Below, piece after piece: positions 1 through 14,628 of a stretch of DNA of 64,000 bases (position 1 is the stretch's first letter; each line of letters begins with the position of its first letter). Origin of the DNA: Hydra vulgaris (lineage: Eukaryota > Cnidaria > Hydrozoa > Anthoathecata > Hydridae); NCBI RefSeq assembly GCF_038396675.1, contig NC_088922.1:10420001-10484000 (forward strand), read 5' to 3'. The notes below the pieces were generated by a model, which was not told the origin of the DNA, searched no databases, and saw only the letters and a program-made list of their open reading frames with translations. A program made the position numbers and the translations under genes.

Positions 1-581
1 AATGTATCTTTTAAGGAATTAAAAGTTTAGTTTTGGAACATCACAATCATATTATTTTCAAATGACATATGTCTGAACTCAAACAATTTCAGAATAAATT
101 ATTTTCCATTTTTAGTTTATTGATTTGATAACAAAGTTCAACTAATGTAAAATGATTAACTTGAAAGATTATAGACCAAACTGTGCTAACCAATCCATTA
201 ATGAAGAAAAAACTATTTTATGAGAAAAATGGTGGAATTCGTTTACACAATGGAACTCAATAGTTTTAAGACCAAAATGCTAACATTAACAACTAATAAC
301 TTATATTTCATAATGAAGATGAGTTTAGCTTCAGGAATCATTCAAAGAAATCAGCATAAAAAAACGGCAATATATATATGAAATAAGTAAAAAAACAAGT
401 AGGTTACCTGAATTGTTGAAATGTCTGTTTTTTTTCTACTTTTTAATTTTGAACAATGTTTTTAGTTCAAAAGTTTTTCTTTTCACATTTATTTTTGATA
501 ATTTATTTGCTATTTTTTCGGTTACTACCACCGGGCCCCAGTTTTACAGTACCGCCATCCCCCCTCTTGTGAGGGCCAAGG
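1..581. other. A+T-rich sequence without recognised gene
   Basis: No exon with plausible splice borders, RNA gene or transposon terminus is recognised on either strand. The short frames run into the following TA array. A GC-richer patch at about 528-580 precedes the array and may be an old repeat fragment, but I cannot name it. Confidence 0.5.
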
Positions 582-796
<215 letters not shown>

Positions 797-1411
797 AGGG
801 TGGTGGTAAAAACAACTTTTTTTGAAAATGTCAGCTGACAACCCCTAAATGTGTTTTATATAATAAAATAATACTGGATTTAAAAAATTTTTGAATAAAA
901 AATATTTTTACGAGTGCCACAAGGCCCTTATACATCAAACAGGTCCCTAATAATATAAAAAAAAAAGTTTTTCAAAAGTATGTCATGTTGGGTCTCAAAT
1001 GATGCAAAAATATATAAAAATTTCAAAAATATGAATTATTTTATAATTAAATTTTTATTTTAGATTTTAGTAAACAAGAAGTTACGTTTTTTAACTAAAA
1101 ATGAAAAATAGGGAATTTAACAATATTTTTTGATTATAATTTTTTTTTATCTATGTTTTTCTATAAAATGAATATTATTTTTGAAATTTGTATATGATTT
1201 TGCTTCGTTTGAGACCCAACATGACATACTTTTGAAAAACTTTTTTTTTTATATTATTAGGGACCTGTTTGATGTATTAGGGCCTTGTGGCACCCGTAAA
1301 AATATTTTTTATTCAAAAAATTTTTAAATCCAGTATTATTTTATTATATAAAACACATTTAGGGGTTGTCAGCTGACATTTTCAAAAAAAGTTGTTTTTA
1401 GCACCACCCTA
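797..1411. mobile_element. Palindromic MITE with TAGGGTGGT-type termini
   Basis: The left half is repeated in inverted orientation by the right half. AGGGTGGTGGTAAAAACAAC at the left matches the reverse complement of the right end, and the arms stay alignable for roughly 250 bases (segments around 'gtgccacaaggccctta' and 'gagacccaacatgac' occur in both). A T/TA borders each end, consistent with a short TA-containing target. There is no coding capacity. A diverged relative lies at 50838-51875, and the same terminal motif starts the decayed coding element at 2264. Confidence 0.85.
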
Positions 1412-1539
1412 ATATACAAACCGTAGATGTTGTCCGAAAGTTTTTTCCATATTTTGTTGACAAAAAGTAAAAATTAAAATGCAAGACCGGAATTTTTTTT
1501 TTATTAATTGATAGACTGCCTGCCCCAACCAAACCCTCA

Positions 1540-1727
1540 GTCGATGTAGCAACACTCCCTTGCGGGTCAGGCTAAAAGATAGTAGATGTAGCAGCACTCC
1601 CTTGCGGGTCAGGCTATTTGTCAGTCGATGTAGCAGCACTCCCTTGCGAGTCAGGCTATTTGTCAGTCGATGTAGCAGCACTCCCTTGCGAGTCAGGCTA
1701 TAAGATAGACGATGTAGCAACACTCCG
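1540..1727. repeat. 42-bp tandem repeat, about 4.5 copies
   Basis: The unit starts gtcgatgtagcagcactccc and continues with a ttgcgagtcaggctat segment. Adjacent copies differ at a few positions (gcgggtc/gcgagtc, tttgtca/aagatag). The minus-strand open frame across it (repeated GVLLHRL) is a by-product of a unit length divisible by three. It is GC-richer than its surroundings. Confidence 0.9.
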
Positions 1728-1739
1728 CGCATGATTTAC

Positions 1740-1930
1740 AGTAAAAAAAAATAAAAATAAAAACATTTTATTAAAAAAATTAAAAATAAAAACATTTTAT
1801 TAAAAAAAAATAAAAATAAAAACATTGTTTATATTGTTAAAAGCATTCAGAATGTTTTTAAAACATTCTGGTCAATTAAATTTGCGTTTTTGTGGTTTTT
1901 TTAAAAAATGATTTATTTGTAATTAAATTA
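1740..1930. other. A-rich degenerate repeats
   Basis: Three copies of an 'aaaaataaaaacatttta'-like motif are followed by a segment (about 1862-1905, 'tttgcgtttttgtggtttttt') that recurs in inverted orientation near 35290-35345. It is probably the end of a dispersed repeat. No gene is seen. Confidence 0.5.
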
Positions 1931-1939
1931 ATGGTTTTT

Positions 1940-1973
1940 ACTTTCGTCCAACACGCAAATGTTGGACGAAAGT
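1940..1973. repeat. Perfect 13-bp inverted repeat (hairpin)
   Basis: The arms actttcgtccaac and gttggacgaaagt are separated by 8 bases. It is one of many short-spacer palindromes in the window. There is no terminator-like T-run and no adjacent gene, so a regulatory role is not supported. Confidence 0.85.
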
Positions 1974-2056
1974 CAAAAGTAATTAAAAGTGACGTATGTG
2001 TTGGCGTAAGAATCACTTTTTTCCTTCCGCTCTTCCCAAAGACAACAAACTATAGA

Positions 2057-4200
<2,144 letters not shown>

Positions 4201-4531
4201 ATTATCCACTGCATAACAATTTTTATAAAAACTTTATATAAAACTAAATAAAAACTGTCAAATTCTAAAACTAAATTTTAAATTAGATTGTAATTTTCAC
4301 TTAAAATTACAACTTTAACTGAATTTCTAAATTTTAATTTAATTTATAATTTTCATTTTAAGTTTGAAATCATAATCAACATTTGACAATAACTATTTTA
4401 TTTGAGAAAACCTAAAAAATGTCAAATGGGTTGACCTCTAAATATTTTTTTCATTAAAATTTTGCACAGCTGTTAAAATCATAACAAAGAACAAAAGTGA
4501 CCTTGTGGAGAATTGAAATCTGTTATCATTA

Positions 4532-4536
<5 letters not shown>

Positions 4537-4600
<64 letters not shown>

Positions 4601-4606
4601 CACACA

Positions 4607-4680
<74 letters not shown>
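4537..4680. repeat. (TA)n array with embedded (CA)n
   Basis: Two TA blocks are separated by a short cacaca/cgcacaca tract near 4597-4615 and followed by another CA tract to about 4700. Reading frames across it are artefacts. Confidence 0.95.
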
Positions 4681-4682
<2 letters not shown>

Positions 4683-4702
4683 CACACATGCACACACACA
4701 TA

Positions 4703-4876
4703 CAGTAAACTCTCAATAACTCGAACTTTCAGTAACTCAAAGTACTTTCAAATCCTGATTGAACTTTTTCTTCTTATTATTATCCAATAAGTTATTTTAA
4801 TAACTAAAATCATTTAATGAAAATCATTTAACTAAATCATTTTCTTTGTCCTTTGAAAGTTCGAGTTATAAAGACA
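4703..4876. mobile_element. Short MITE, pogo-like termini
   Basis: About 175 bp. Left CAGTAAACTCTCAATAACTC with the inner block aactcgaactttca is mirrored at the right by tgaaagttcgagttat. Small elements with CAGTA-(A/G)A-CTCTC ends and TTCGAA-like inner motifs fit non-autonomous pogo/Tigger-type elements. A related element with similar ends lies at 31791-31975. There is no coding capacity. Confidence 0.6.
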
Positions 4877-4879
4877 TAC

Positions 4880-5820
4880 ATATATTGCATATATTTATAT
4901 GCATTTGCCAAGATTTTTTATCCACCTGAATTCATACAAAAACTTTCAGATATACACATTATCATAAAGATATATATATAGAAGACCAGTATGCAGATTT
5001 GAAAAGAATAGAACTTTTTTGTTAACAGTAAATGAGAAATTCAAAATCTCTATTGAATGAAATGAGAGTAAGTAGTTAGACTCAATATTCTAGGTTTTTA
5101 ATTGAAGATTTAAATTCTCTGCTAATAGTAGTGAGAAGACTGATAGGACAATAGTTAGAGGGGGTCTATGCGATTTACAGAGTTTTTTAAAATTAAAACA
5201 ATAATGGCCATTTTTCAGCAATCATGTAAACGAAATTCAGTTAATCACTTACAATTTGTCAGTACCACTAATTATAGAAGAGTTTCATTGAGAATTTTGC
5301 AATGGATGCCAGTGAGATTTATATGTTTAACAAAAAATTAACCTGTTTCTCTTTGATGACAGAAACAATGCAGTCATAAGATTTAAAAGATGAATACTTT
5401 CATGGTTGCTGCTTAAACAAGTCATTACTCATTGTTCTTCTTCACAAAAATTATTTTTGTATAGTACACCATTCACCATAGGGCAAACAAAAATAAATTA
5501 TTTAGTGGCTCTAGGATTATTGTCTGGGTGATGACAATTCCCATAAACAATGCAATGCTAATTCCATAATTTTTTAGTTTGTTTTATTTTTATTTAATCT
5601 TGCTTTTTATTTTTCATCTTTTTTTTTTCTTTAAAAGTTTTTACCTTATATAATCATTAGGTCTGTTGTTAACGAAAACATAATTTTTTGTTGGCATTAA
5701 GTTCTGAATTAAAAAGTTTTTTTTTTCTTGCTCTTCTAAAAAACATCATCTTTTTCAGAAATAAATAATTTTTGGTGAAACTTAAAATGCTTAGATTGCT
5801 GACAGCAACAAAATTTTTAG
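4880..5820. other. Non-coding, probably intron or intergenic
   Basis: A+T-rich sequence with no recognised repeat family or exon. It ends in a T-rich stretch and AAATTTTTAG, the splice acceptor for the exon that begins at 5821. Confidence 0.5.
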
Positions 5821-5994
5821 GATTTTGGATATGCGCCTAAAAGTCGTATTGAACTCTTCATGGAAGGCAATGAGCATATAGAGGAAGAGCAGCAGCAGTT
5901 TAGAAGTTTATGCAAGCTTCATAATAGGGTAGATAGTGAAAACAGAAATGGTTCTAATATTGTACATGATGATTTGACGCCATGCTCATCAGCT
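5821..5994 (+). CDS. Internal exon of an unidentified host gene
   Basis: This is a 174-nt open frame (58 codons, phase 0 at both ends) bounded by an acceptor (AAATTTTTAG) and a strong donor (GTAAGT at 5995). The peptide begins DFGYAPKSRIELFMEGNEHI, then an EEEQQQ stretch, and ends LTPCSSA. It is hydrophilic and acidic, with no recognised motif or membrane segment. It has no stop in about 58 codons in a region where random frames close quickly, and its base composition is more balanced than the flanks. The next in-phase exon I can see on this strand is 16345-16404. I do not recognise the product, and other exons must lie elsewhere. An exon from a retrotransposed copy is less likely because both splice sites are clean. 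Confidence 0.6.
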
Positions 5995-7888
5995 GTAAGT
6001 TCTTTTTTCTATTATTAATTCTGAGTTAATATAAATGTAGCAATGTTATAACTATTATAATTATGTTATATATAACTATTATGTTATATATAACATAATT
6101 ACTGTAAGCTTTGAATACCAATATGGTCAAAATATTTTTGTACTAACATTTAAATTTTTTATATGGACATGATTTTTTAAGTTTTTAAAACATTTAAAAT
6201 TCATGACATTAGAAAAAGTTATAGCTGTTTTAGCATTTTTCTATCTTCAATTTTCTTTGTTTCAGTACTTAAGTTACTAATCTTAAAAATTCTGTCTCAA
6301 TTTTTTTTTTACTCTCACAATAAAGGTACTCAAATTAAATTAAGGTACAAACTCTTAGTAAAAGTTTTATTTCAGTAAAACTAAGATGATTCAGTACTGT
6401 TTCTGTATTGGAAATTTGAAATTTTCAAATTACATTCTTTTAGTTCAAACTTGTCCTGTACAAGTTTGAACTAAAAGAATGTAATTTTCTACAAATCAGT
6501 TTAAATTAAAATTCAATATTAAAAAGCAGTTTCATCTTTCTTTAAATCTACAACAATGAAATTTATTAAATGAAGAATGAGGAAAAGCACTCATTGATTT
6601 ATTGTAATATCATTACTTGATTGGTTGAAAATATAATTTATAAATGTGAATTTTTAACTAGATGAATATATGATCAAGCATGTTCATATTCATTAATGGA
6701 AGCTGTGGGTTTAACCAAATAAAGATTTACAGTACAAAACAGTTACGGACTATTACAGTATTACAGTACGACAATATTACAGATTACAGTACCACAGATT
6801 ACAGTATTACAGATTACAATTTTTATAGATTATAGTATTACAGATTGCAGTAGCAATCAAGATTTTGTTGCATGTGCAAAAGTTTAGAACAATTTTATGT
6901 ATATGATTTTCCAGAACTATTTTTTTTAATCTTTCTGGTCTTTTTTAAAATTTTTATAGTACTGAACTTTTATAAAAAATTTAAATGATATTGACAAAAA
7001 TACTAAAATTGCAAAATCTTTTTTTATAAGCTTTTGATGAACTTTTTTTTTCTCGCTTTTTTATACCTGTTGCCAAAACTAGGCATAGTGTAAATTTGCA
7101 CAAGTGCAAGTTGGTTTAAACAAATGTTATTTTGTTAGAAACTGGCATAAATGCACCATGAGAATTCTTAATCACTGGCATAAGTGTGAATTATGCAATT
7201 TTATAAAAAAGTAAAGGGCATACAACAATAGTTAACTAGTACACTAAGTAAGGACACTCTCACCAAAATTTACATACATCCTATTGGTTTTTGGTTGGGT
7301 AAGCTGTAATTTCATTTTTTAATATTTATTTATTTTAAAAAAGTTAAAATTGTTTGGTGCAAGTATGCTAGTTTGCACTTATGCCAACTTGTGCTTATTC
7401 AGGTTTTTGAAAATTCAATTTTTTATTAAATTTTTTTTTGGAAATTTGAAAACAGCATAAGTAGATTTTTGTTGATAAAAAATCTGATATTATTTTAGCA
7501 TCACATCAAAATCTGTTATTATTTTACTATAACATCAGAACTCTAATTTGTTACATAAACTTTTAATTATGATGGAGGACTTTTAACGTTTTTACATAAT
7601 GAATTTGTTTTTGATTTAATGCATTTTAACACAAAAAGCAAAAAATGTTTTCTTATAGCAAAGTGTGGGGGAAAAAACTATGAGAATAAAAATTTTTAGA
7701 GCATGTTATACATGGTACAGTAAAAGACTTTGGTTGACAAAGACAAGGTTGTAAATTAGGAGCTTTTGCTTTGTCTTATATCGAGTTACATTCCAACAAT
7801 GTCATCAATTTTTGCATCACAGTGCTGCGTTTTTTTTATACCTATTTTGAGTACTTTGAAATTGCTAATTTTTTTTGTAAATTATTAA
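5995..7888. other. Intron sequence of the plus-strand gene
   Basis: This is the first part of the presumed 10.3-kb intron. It holds a perfect palindrome (6427-6487), a low-order 'attacag' repeat at about 6740-6860, and otherwise featureless A+T-rich DNA. Confidence 0.5.
6427..6487. repeat. Perfect 28-bp inverted repeat, 5-bp spacer
   Basis: The left arm ending cttttagttcaaacttgt is exactly mirrored after 'cctgt'. No transposon termini or gene are attached. It looks like a local template-switch duplication or a tiny foldback. Confidence 0.9.
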
Positions 7889-7889
7889 A

Positions 7890-8242
<353 letters not shown>

Positions 8243-8330
<88 letters not shown>

Positions 8331-8333
8331 ACA
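8243..8333. repeat. (TA)n microsatellite
   Basis: TA array that ends at the left terminus of the Tc1 transposon. Tc1 elements target TA, so the array is a plausible landing site. Confidence 0.97.
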
Positions 8334-9709
8334 CATAGTGCTGGCAAAAAGTCTTGCAACAAGGCACAATTTTACACAAATCAATGTTTGCAATGTGTAC
8401 ACAAATGCAAAAAGTCTTGCAACATCATAATTACTTTTCATAATTACTTCCAAAAACAATAATACTTTCAAAAATATTATATTTTCACCAAAAACAAGTT
8501 CAATTATTTTTATTACATTGTATAATCATTTTAAACAGATGTACTATTAATATTTGGTAGGATATCCTTTGTTTTTTAACACAGCACAAATTCGTTTGGA
8601 CATGGATTTGGCAAGATTTTCACATAGTCCTGATGTAATTTCTGTACACTATACCTGACGAATAGCATTTTTTAAACCATCTAATGAACTGCAGTTCTTA
8701 GCAGATACACGCTTCTTGATTAACATCCAAAGATTTTCAATTGGGTTGAGATCTGGAGAATTTCCAGGCCAATCAAGCAACTGTATGTTTTTTGATCCAA
8801 GCCACTGCTTCACAGACTTCGCAGTGTGGCATGGTGCTGAATCATGTTGAAAAATTGTGCACTGATGAATAATCATGAAATTGATTAGAGATTCATCCAA
8901 AACGTTGAGGTACTTTTTTGCATTCATAGTTTCTCCTTTGGACAAAAAGTATAAATCTCCGAGGCCATGAGTAGAAAAACAACCCCACACCATTACAAAA
9001 GGTGAATGCTTCACAGTTTTGTATGTGTGTTTAGGATTGGTAGGATTAGAACTAGTAGGTCGACAAACAAAAAGCCTAACAGAGAACTGATGAAACATAG
9101 ACTCATCACTGAACATCACCTGTGTCCACTGCTCTTCTATCCAATCTTGATGCTTCTTGTAGAACTCAATGCGCTTTTTTCTCATCTTTTCAGTTACTAA
9201 TGGCTTCTTAAATGGCCTTCGTGCAGGTAAGTTTAATTCCGCAGAAAGTCTGTGACAGATTGTGCGCTTTGAGACATTAGAAAGTGTTGGTATGCTGTTC
9301 TGTAGGTCACCAGAGGTTATTGAAGGATTCATCTTGACCATTGTTACCATCCTGAGGTCAGTACGCTGTGAAGTGACTCTAGAACGTCCAGACCTCTTTT
9401 TAGGAGACAGGGGGATAACCTGCTTTACAACACGCCAAATTGTAGTGCGTTCAATCATGTAAATTGTTGCAATGTCTGCATGAGACATACCACTTTTAGC
9501 AAGACGTTGAATGCATGCTTTTTCTTCTTTACTAAGCAGCCGAATCTTAGCCATGATTTTCACTGAATTAACTGTTTAAGCTACAAAATTGTCTTTATAA
9601 ATATATTTATACCTAAAGATAAAAATATAAGATAATAGCACTGAGCCTACTGGCGTGGAAACATTGATTTGTGTAAAATTGTGCCTTGTTGCAAGACTTT
9701 TTGCCAGCA

Positions 9710-9716
<7 letters not shown>
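8334..9716 (-). mobile_element. Tc1-type transposon, nearly complete
   Basis: About 1.38 kb. The terminal inverted repeats are recognisable over more than 50 bases: left gtgctggcaaaaagtcttgc, mirrored at the right by gcaagactttttgccagcac. TA borders both ends inside TA arrays. A second partial copy of the motif, 'caaaaagtcttgcaac', lies inside the left end at about 8408-8423. The element holds one transposase gene on the minus strand. The high agreement of the two ends suggests fairly recent activity. Confidence 0.92.
8547..9563 (-). pseudogene. Tc1 transposase (DD34E), one in-frame stop
   Basis: Cut-and-paste transposase acting on its own terminal repeats. The N-terminal helix-turn-helix region (about residues 10-60) includes 'SGMSHADIATIY' and 'ERTTIWRVV'; a GRSR hook-like basic motif follows. 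The catalytic core shows 'FSDES', 'QHDSAPCHTA' and 'SPDLNPIENLW', with 34 residues between the second Asp and the Glu, the Tc1 signature. The open frame stops at 8649 after 304 residues. The same frame continues without further stops for another 33 codons to a natural end at 8547, giving about 338 positions, the usual Tc1 length. A single nonsense change (TAG, likely from TGG) is therefore the only visible lesion. The Met at residue 4 (MAKIRLL) is an alternative start more typical of the family. Confidence 0.93.
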
Positions 9717-9761
<45 letters not shown>

Positions 9762-9929
9762 GCATATATATATATATATACATATACATACATACATACA
9801 TACATACATGCATACATAACTCCATAAATACCTACATACATACATAGATACATCCATGCATACATACTTACATACATACATCCATGCATCCATCCATACA
9901 TACATACTTACATACATACATACACACAT

Positions 9930-9992
<63 letters not shown>
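9714..9992. repeat. (TA)n and (CATA)n compound microsatellite
   Basis: A TA block is followed by degenerate catacatacatac/catccatgcatacatac repeats (about 9778-9930) and a second TA block (9934-9990). The Tyr-Val/Met-Cys-Tyr open frames across it are repeat artefacts. Confidence 0.96.
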
Positions 9993-9997
9993 TGTCT

Positions 9998-10551
9998 ATA
10001 GGGTCATTCCATGCCAAATAGAGTAAATTTTTATGAAGTTTTTCATGGACCATCTCAGATTTTGCTAAAATATTTCAACTTTTTAGATATATATGAGAAA
10101 AGCCTGATTTGAAAATTTCAGATCAATATTTAATATTTTTCATGAAATTTCACTCTACAAGCAAAAAGGTTTTTTTTTAGCTAATAAATTTTGATCAAGT
10201 TGATTTTATACTTTAATTATTTTAAGACAGCATATCTACTATAGATAAATTAAAAAAAAAAAAGTTTGGCATCTTAGCTTTTTCCATGGCGGGCTAATGT
10301 TGATTTTTTTGTTTTGAAGTTTTTTGTGATTTCAAAAGGCTTAATCTTAAAAACTAATTAAAAATTAAACTAAATTGCCTGCTGATCTACATTTGGTGGG
10401 TAAATCAAAAAAAAAAAAAAAGTTGATTGATAATAGGCAAGCTGCATTTAAAAGTTATATGTCATCAAAATAAGCTGGATCAATGTTTTTTAAAATTGGT
10501 CCCTGATCCAAAGCTTCTGTTAACTAGATCGCACTTTTTTTTTCTTCAAAT
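9998..10551. mobile_element. Dispersed repeat, TAGGGTCATTCCATGCC type, copy 1
   Basis: It starts TAGGGTCATTCCATGCCAAA. It matches, in reverse orientation and over about 550 bases with clear divergence, the sequence ending at 18984. Shared blocks include 'tttcactctacaagcaaaaagg', a 'gcgggctaa-gttga' segment and 'attgcctg-tgatct'. It has no coding capacity. Because a host exon lies between the copies they are best read as two insertions of one family. The superfamily is unknown to me. Confidence 0.75.
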
Positions 10552-10857
10552 TTGTAAAAGCAGTAATTGTAGAGTGTTAATAAAAATTTGAAGAGTAGCT
10601 GGGAGGAAATGGTTACATTTAAAATGTTATGAGAAAGTATATATTCATCATTTATAAAAGTCTTTATATAAAACAAAGAAGTGTAAAAAAATTCAAATTT
10701 AGTAATGTTAAAACATACTGAAACATTTATCAAGTTTTACAGTTTGACTTTCACTTGAAAATTGCATTTTGTCAAGCTCTCCTTAATTTTGATCTATAGC
10801 ATTTATTTCCATGAAAAAAATCATTATATAGTTTAAAAAATTTTTGCTTATCAACAT

Positions 10858-10945
10858 GCTAGCGTGGCCGAGTGGATAGCGCGCAAAGCTTCTGAACAAA
10901 TAAGCAGTGGTTCGAGTCCTACCACTGTTGACTTTTTTTTTTTTT
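10858..10945 (+). other. tRNA-like sequence with Pol III promoter boxes
   Basis: It contains an A-box-like TGGCCGAGTGG and a B-box GGTTCGAGTCC about 35 bases apart, and a T-run at 10933-10945 that could act as a Pol III terminator. The acceptor stem does not pair and the T-arm is irregular. I therefore read it as a degenerate tRNA-derived repeat or SINE head, not a functional tRNA gene. No anticodon is assigned. Confidence 0.45.
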
Positions 10946-13530
10946 AATTTTTTTTGATTATTTTAAAATACAAAATACTTTTGAAGTTTTATAAAGATAA
11001 TATACAATCATATGTAACAATATTATACACTTTAGGAAATAAAAAGATTTTTTAAAAAGCTAAAAATTCTAAAAACATCAAAACACCAAGAGAAAAAATT
11101 TGTAGAAAATGTGTCATGATTGAGATACTTTTGTTAATAATGTGCTCAGGTAATTAGTACTAATAAGCTACGGGTAGTCTGTAAAAAAATTGTCTGAAAC
11201 TTAATAAAGAAAAAACTCAATAAGACAGTCCTGCTACTCCAGTATGTGCTGCTGTGAAGGCAAAAAAAAAAAAAACGTAGCTAGAAAAAACTTTATAACT
11301 TTCTTTTGACAATTAAAAGTTTTTTTGCTACATTTATTTTTTTACTATAAATATAAGCTGCAGCTGTTATTCAAAACGTTAATATGCTTATTACGTTTTT
11401 TGAAAGAAATAATTTTTATGACTTTTTCAGAACTCTTTGAAAATATGTATTCAATAACGTTTTTAAACAACGAAACTAGCTTATTTTGTAAAAAAAAATT
11501 AAAATTTTTTCTTCTTACCTTTAGGTGTTTTAAAACACAGTTGCAGTATGGATGATTCAACGAATATGTTGAAATGAGATAGTTAGAAGCAAAATTTAAA
11601 AGTTCTTAACAAAACCAACTAAACCAAAAAAATTAAAAGTAATTGCAGTTCAGTGCACTTAAAAATTTTAAGTATAGTATATTGGTGTTTGCAAAGAAGC
11701 ATTATATAAATTGTTTTTTAAAATAAAACTTATTTTTTTAAAACTTTGTTGTATAGGCAGGTTTGGCACTTAACCATCCCTATAAAAACAATATATATAA
11801 AAAAAATATGATATTTGAAATATAAAAAATCCACTTATATAACATTTTATTCAGGATCGTATGTAATGTAAAAAAACTTTTCTAATAATGACAAGTCTTT
11901 TTTGCTCAAACTGTTTTGTTTTGATTTTTTGTAGGTATGTTATTATATTTAAAAAACTTGACAAGATTGAAAAAACATAAAACATATTGTCTCATTTAAG
12001 TGGAAAGTTTGAAACTTCAATTTTAGATTTGCCCCTCTCTTGATATTTTCTGATTGCTAAAGTTACGCCATCTGCTTTTTAGACCATTAAAAATTATAGA
12101 CAAAGCTTCTTTGTAAATCATTGAAACCACAATTTTTTTGCGTATGTGATGTCACTTTGTGGCAAAAAACTAGAAAAACAAACTAAAAATAAGATTTTAT
12201 TAAATTTTTTTTAAAAAACTCCCATTAAAGATATATAGAGTATATTTTTATGGGATATATTCTAATAATAGACAAAAACTATTTACTTATTACTATTGCA
12301 ATAAATTCACTCTCTTATTCGTGAAATAATATCTGTACCAATTTTATATACTTTTATGCAATTATATGCAACATAATTAAAATTAATCAAAAAATAAAAT
12401 AAAAAAAAAGATAAATGCAAAAGGAAACTTGACTCATAAAGGTTTATTTTGTCACAAACTGATGTCAAAACGCAAATTTTTTTGGGATTAGCATTTAATA
12501 GCTGAGACTATTATTCTTTGGTTTTTAATCATAATCATAAGAATGAAATTTTTTTTTTATAACTACATTTTAGTGGTCTAAGATCTTCTTAGTTCCATTT
12601 GTATAGCGTTATGTACAAAGGTCTGTAAGCATATGTTGAATTTGCAGGCATTATATGGAATAATCGTTTATAATAGTCTTAAACCCCCCAAAGCTCTTAA
12701 ACCCCCCCAAAACAAAACTGATGACAGCGCACTTAACCACTAAGCTATCAATGAAATGCATTTCGCAGAAAAACAAAACTAATTATAAGTCTCTTATAAG
12801 CTCTACGTATGTGGAAAAGGTGCACATGTTAAGTTTTTTGCTCTTGAATGTTTTTTTCAGAATAAATTGTTTTACTAAAAAATATTGAAGTAAATTAGGA
12901 ATAGGTATATAAATAATCAGTGTGAAATAGATATTTATAGAAATGGTAGGTATGGTAAAAACCTGTGTTTTACAGATCTGGAAAGCTAGGATATATAAGG
13001 AATTGAAAGCATAGAAAAGTTAAAAGAAAGTATGGAAAAGAAAATAAAGTATAATAAAGTTTGGTTTGGAATAGACTTACAAAAAGTAATATTTTTACGG
13101 GTCCGATCTCAACTAGTTTCTTAAATAACTTATCTAAAGTTTACTTTTTAATAAATTTTTTTTATTTTTTATAAAATAATTTTTTTCCCTAACTTTGTAC
13201 AGACACTTTTATAAATGATCAATATATACTTTTTCAAAACTTTTTAAATGTGACTATGCCGTTTTATCTCCTCTTCATTTATAATCCCAAAAGATTATGA
13301 ATGAAGTCTCTAAAAGTCATGTAAGTTTTCCATAAAAACAAATTAAAGGTTTGTTTTTCTTTTTAAAACTTGGAAATTAACAAAATAAATAATTGCATTG
13401 AATTAAATAATGTTATTTGTTATAAAATAATAACTATAATGATAAGTCGCAGCAAGAAAATATTACATTAAACTAAATAAAAGTGCTAAATTTAGCATAA
13501 AGTAGATATGTTTTTTGTTTTTTCTCACTT
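10946..13530. other. A+T-rich intron sequence, no gene seen
   Basis: It lies within the presumed intron of the plus-strand gene. The frames at 11325-11560 on both strands are low-complexity and overlap each other, so I do not call them. A C-rich tract at about 12682-12712 is the only compositional oddity. Confidence 0.5.
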
Positions 13531-14104
13531 TCGCTTTAAAGAAGTTGCAACCTTTTAAGAAGCGGAATTTCTTTGCTGGCACAGTTTTGAACTTTTTCAA
13601 GTTTTTTAATGCTGTGTGCAGAAAGAGAATTCCATACAGGAGCAGAATACTCTAGATGAGGTCTGACCAGTGATGTGTAAAATCTCTTCCAGATATGTAT
13701 TTTTATAGATAAAAGCTTTCTTTAGTTGACCAAAAATAAAATTAACTTTTGATGATATTATTTTGATATGGATGTTCTATTTGAGGTTGTGTGAAATGCA
13801 AATGCCAAAATCTCTTTCATTGTAAAAGGAATCGAAAAGCTGCATCCCTTGTGGAGTTAAAATATAGTATTGGTGGTTATGAATTTTTGCTTTTGTTGAA
13901 ATGTAGGATAAGGCACTTCTTGTAGTTAAGACGTAAGCGCCAGGTTGTACTCCAAGATGTGATTTGATTTATATTGTTCTGGAGCATAACTGGGCCATCT
14001 GGGGTCTGTAATCTCATTGATGTATAAGATAAATAGAAGAGGTCCTAGAAAAGACCCTTGTGGGACACCACTAATGACTGGTAACCAATCTGAATTAGCA
14101 GAAC

Positions 14105-14628
14105 TTATAACAACTCATTGTGTGAAAGAAAAGACTTTATCCTATTAAGTAGCATATAAGAGACACCATAACCAGAGAGTTTGTGGAGCATAAGATCATA
14201 AGTAGGTGTGTCAAATGCTTTTTCATTATCTAGATATAAAGCATCTACACTAAAGCCTCTTGCCATTGAATATGAGATCTGATCTACAGTTTTCAATAAA
14301 TTGGTAATGCATGATTTGTTTGGAACAAATCCGTGCTGATTTTGAGATAAAAGGCTATTAACAGATAGAGACTCAGTTCAACAATCTTTTACAATACGCT
14401 CTAGGAGTTGGCAGCAGACATATGTTAAAGAAATGGTTTGTAGTTTGATGCATCAAGTTTAGATCCTTTTTTGTAAAGAGGTGTGATATTAGCTTCCAGC
14501 CATGCAGCTGGAACTAGACCTTCAGAAATAGATTTTATAAGTATATAAGTAATATGCACGTTCAGAGATGAAGAACATTTCTTGAGGATGTGTGGGTGAA
14601 TGCCATCTACGCCTGCTGGTTTATGCAA
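14105..14628 (-). pseudogene. LINE reverse transcriptase fragments
   Basis: Two frame fragments (14425-14628 and 14105-14296) carry RT regions upstream of the catalytic Asp pair: a 'KPAGVDGIHP' block, 'WLEANITPLYKKG', and 'LYLDNEKAFDTPTYDL', where the first catalytic Asp position follows 'LY'. The intervening part is out of frame. Together with the 'SGVPQGSFLGP' block at about 14060 it identifies a CR1-like RT. It is non-functional. Confidence 0.8.

Noticed and set aside
1409..1732. 107-codon minus-strand frame with repeated GVLLHRL
   Set aside because: It is the 42-bp tandem repeat read in frame (42 is divisible by three). No start context or homology.
9576..10053. Frames rich in Met-Tyr-Val-Cys
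   Set aside because: CATA/CATC microsatellite artefact.
11325..11560. Overlapping 70-codon frames on both strands
   Set aside because: Low-complexity Phe/Leu/Lys-rich chance frames with no motif or splice context.
12660..12770. tRNA-like sequence on the minus strand near 'gatagcttagtggttaag'
   Set aside because: Only an A-box-like stretch is present; no B-box or foldable arms.
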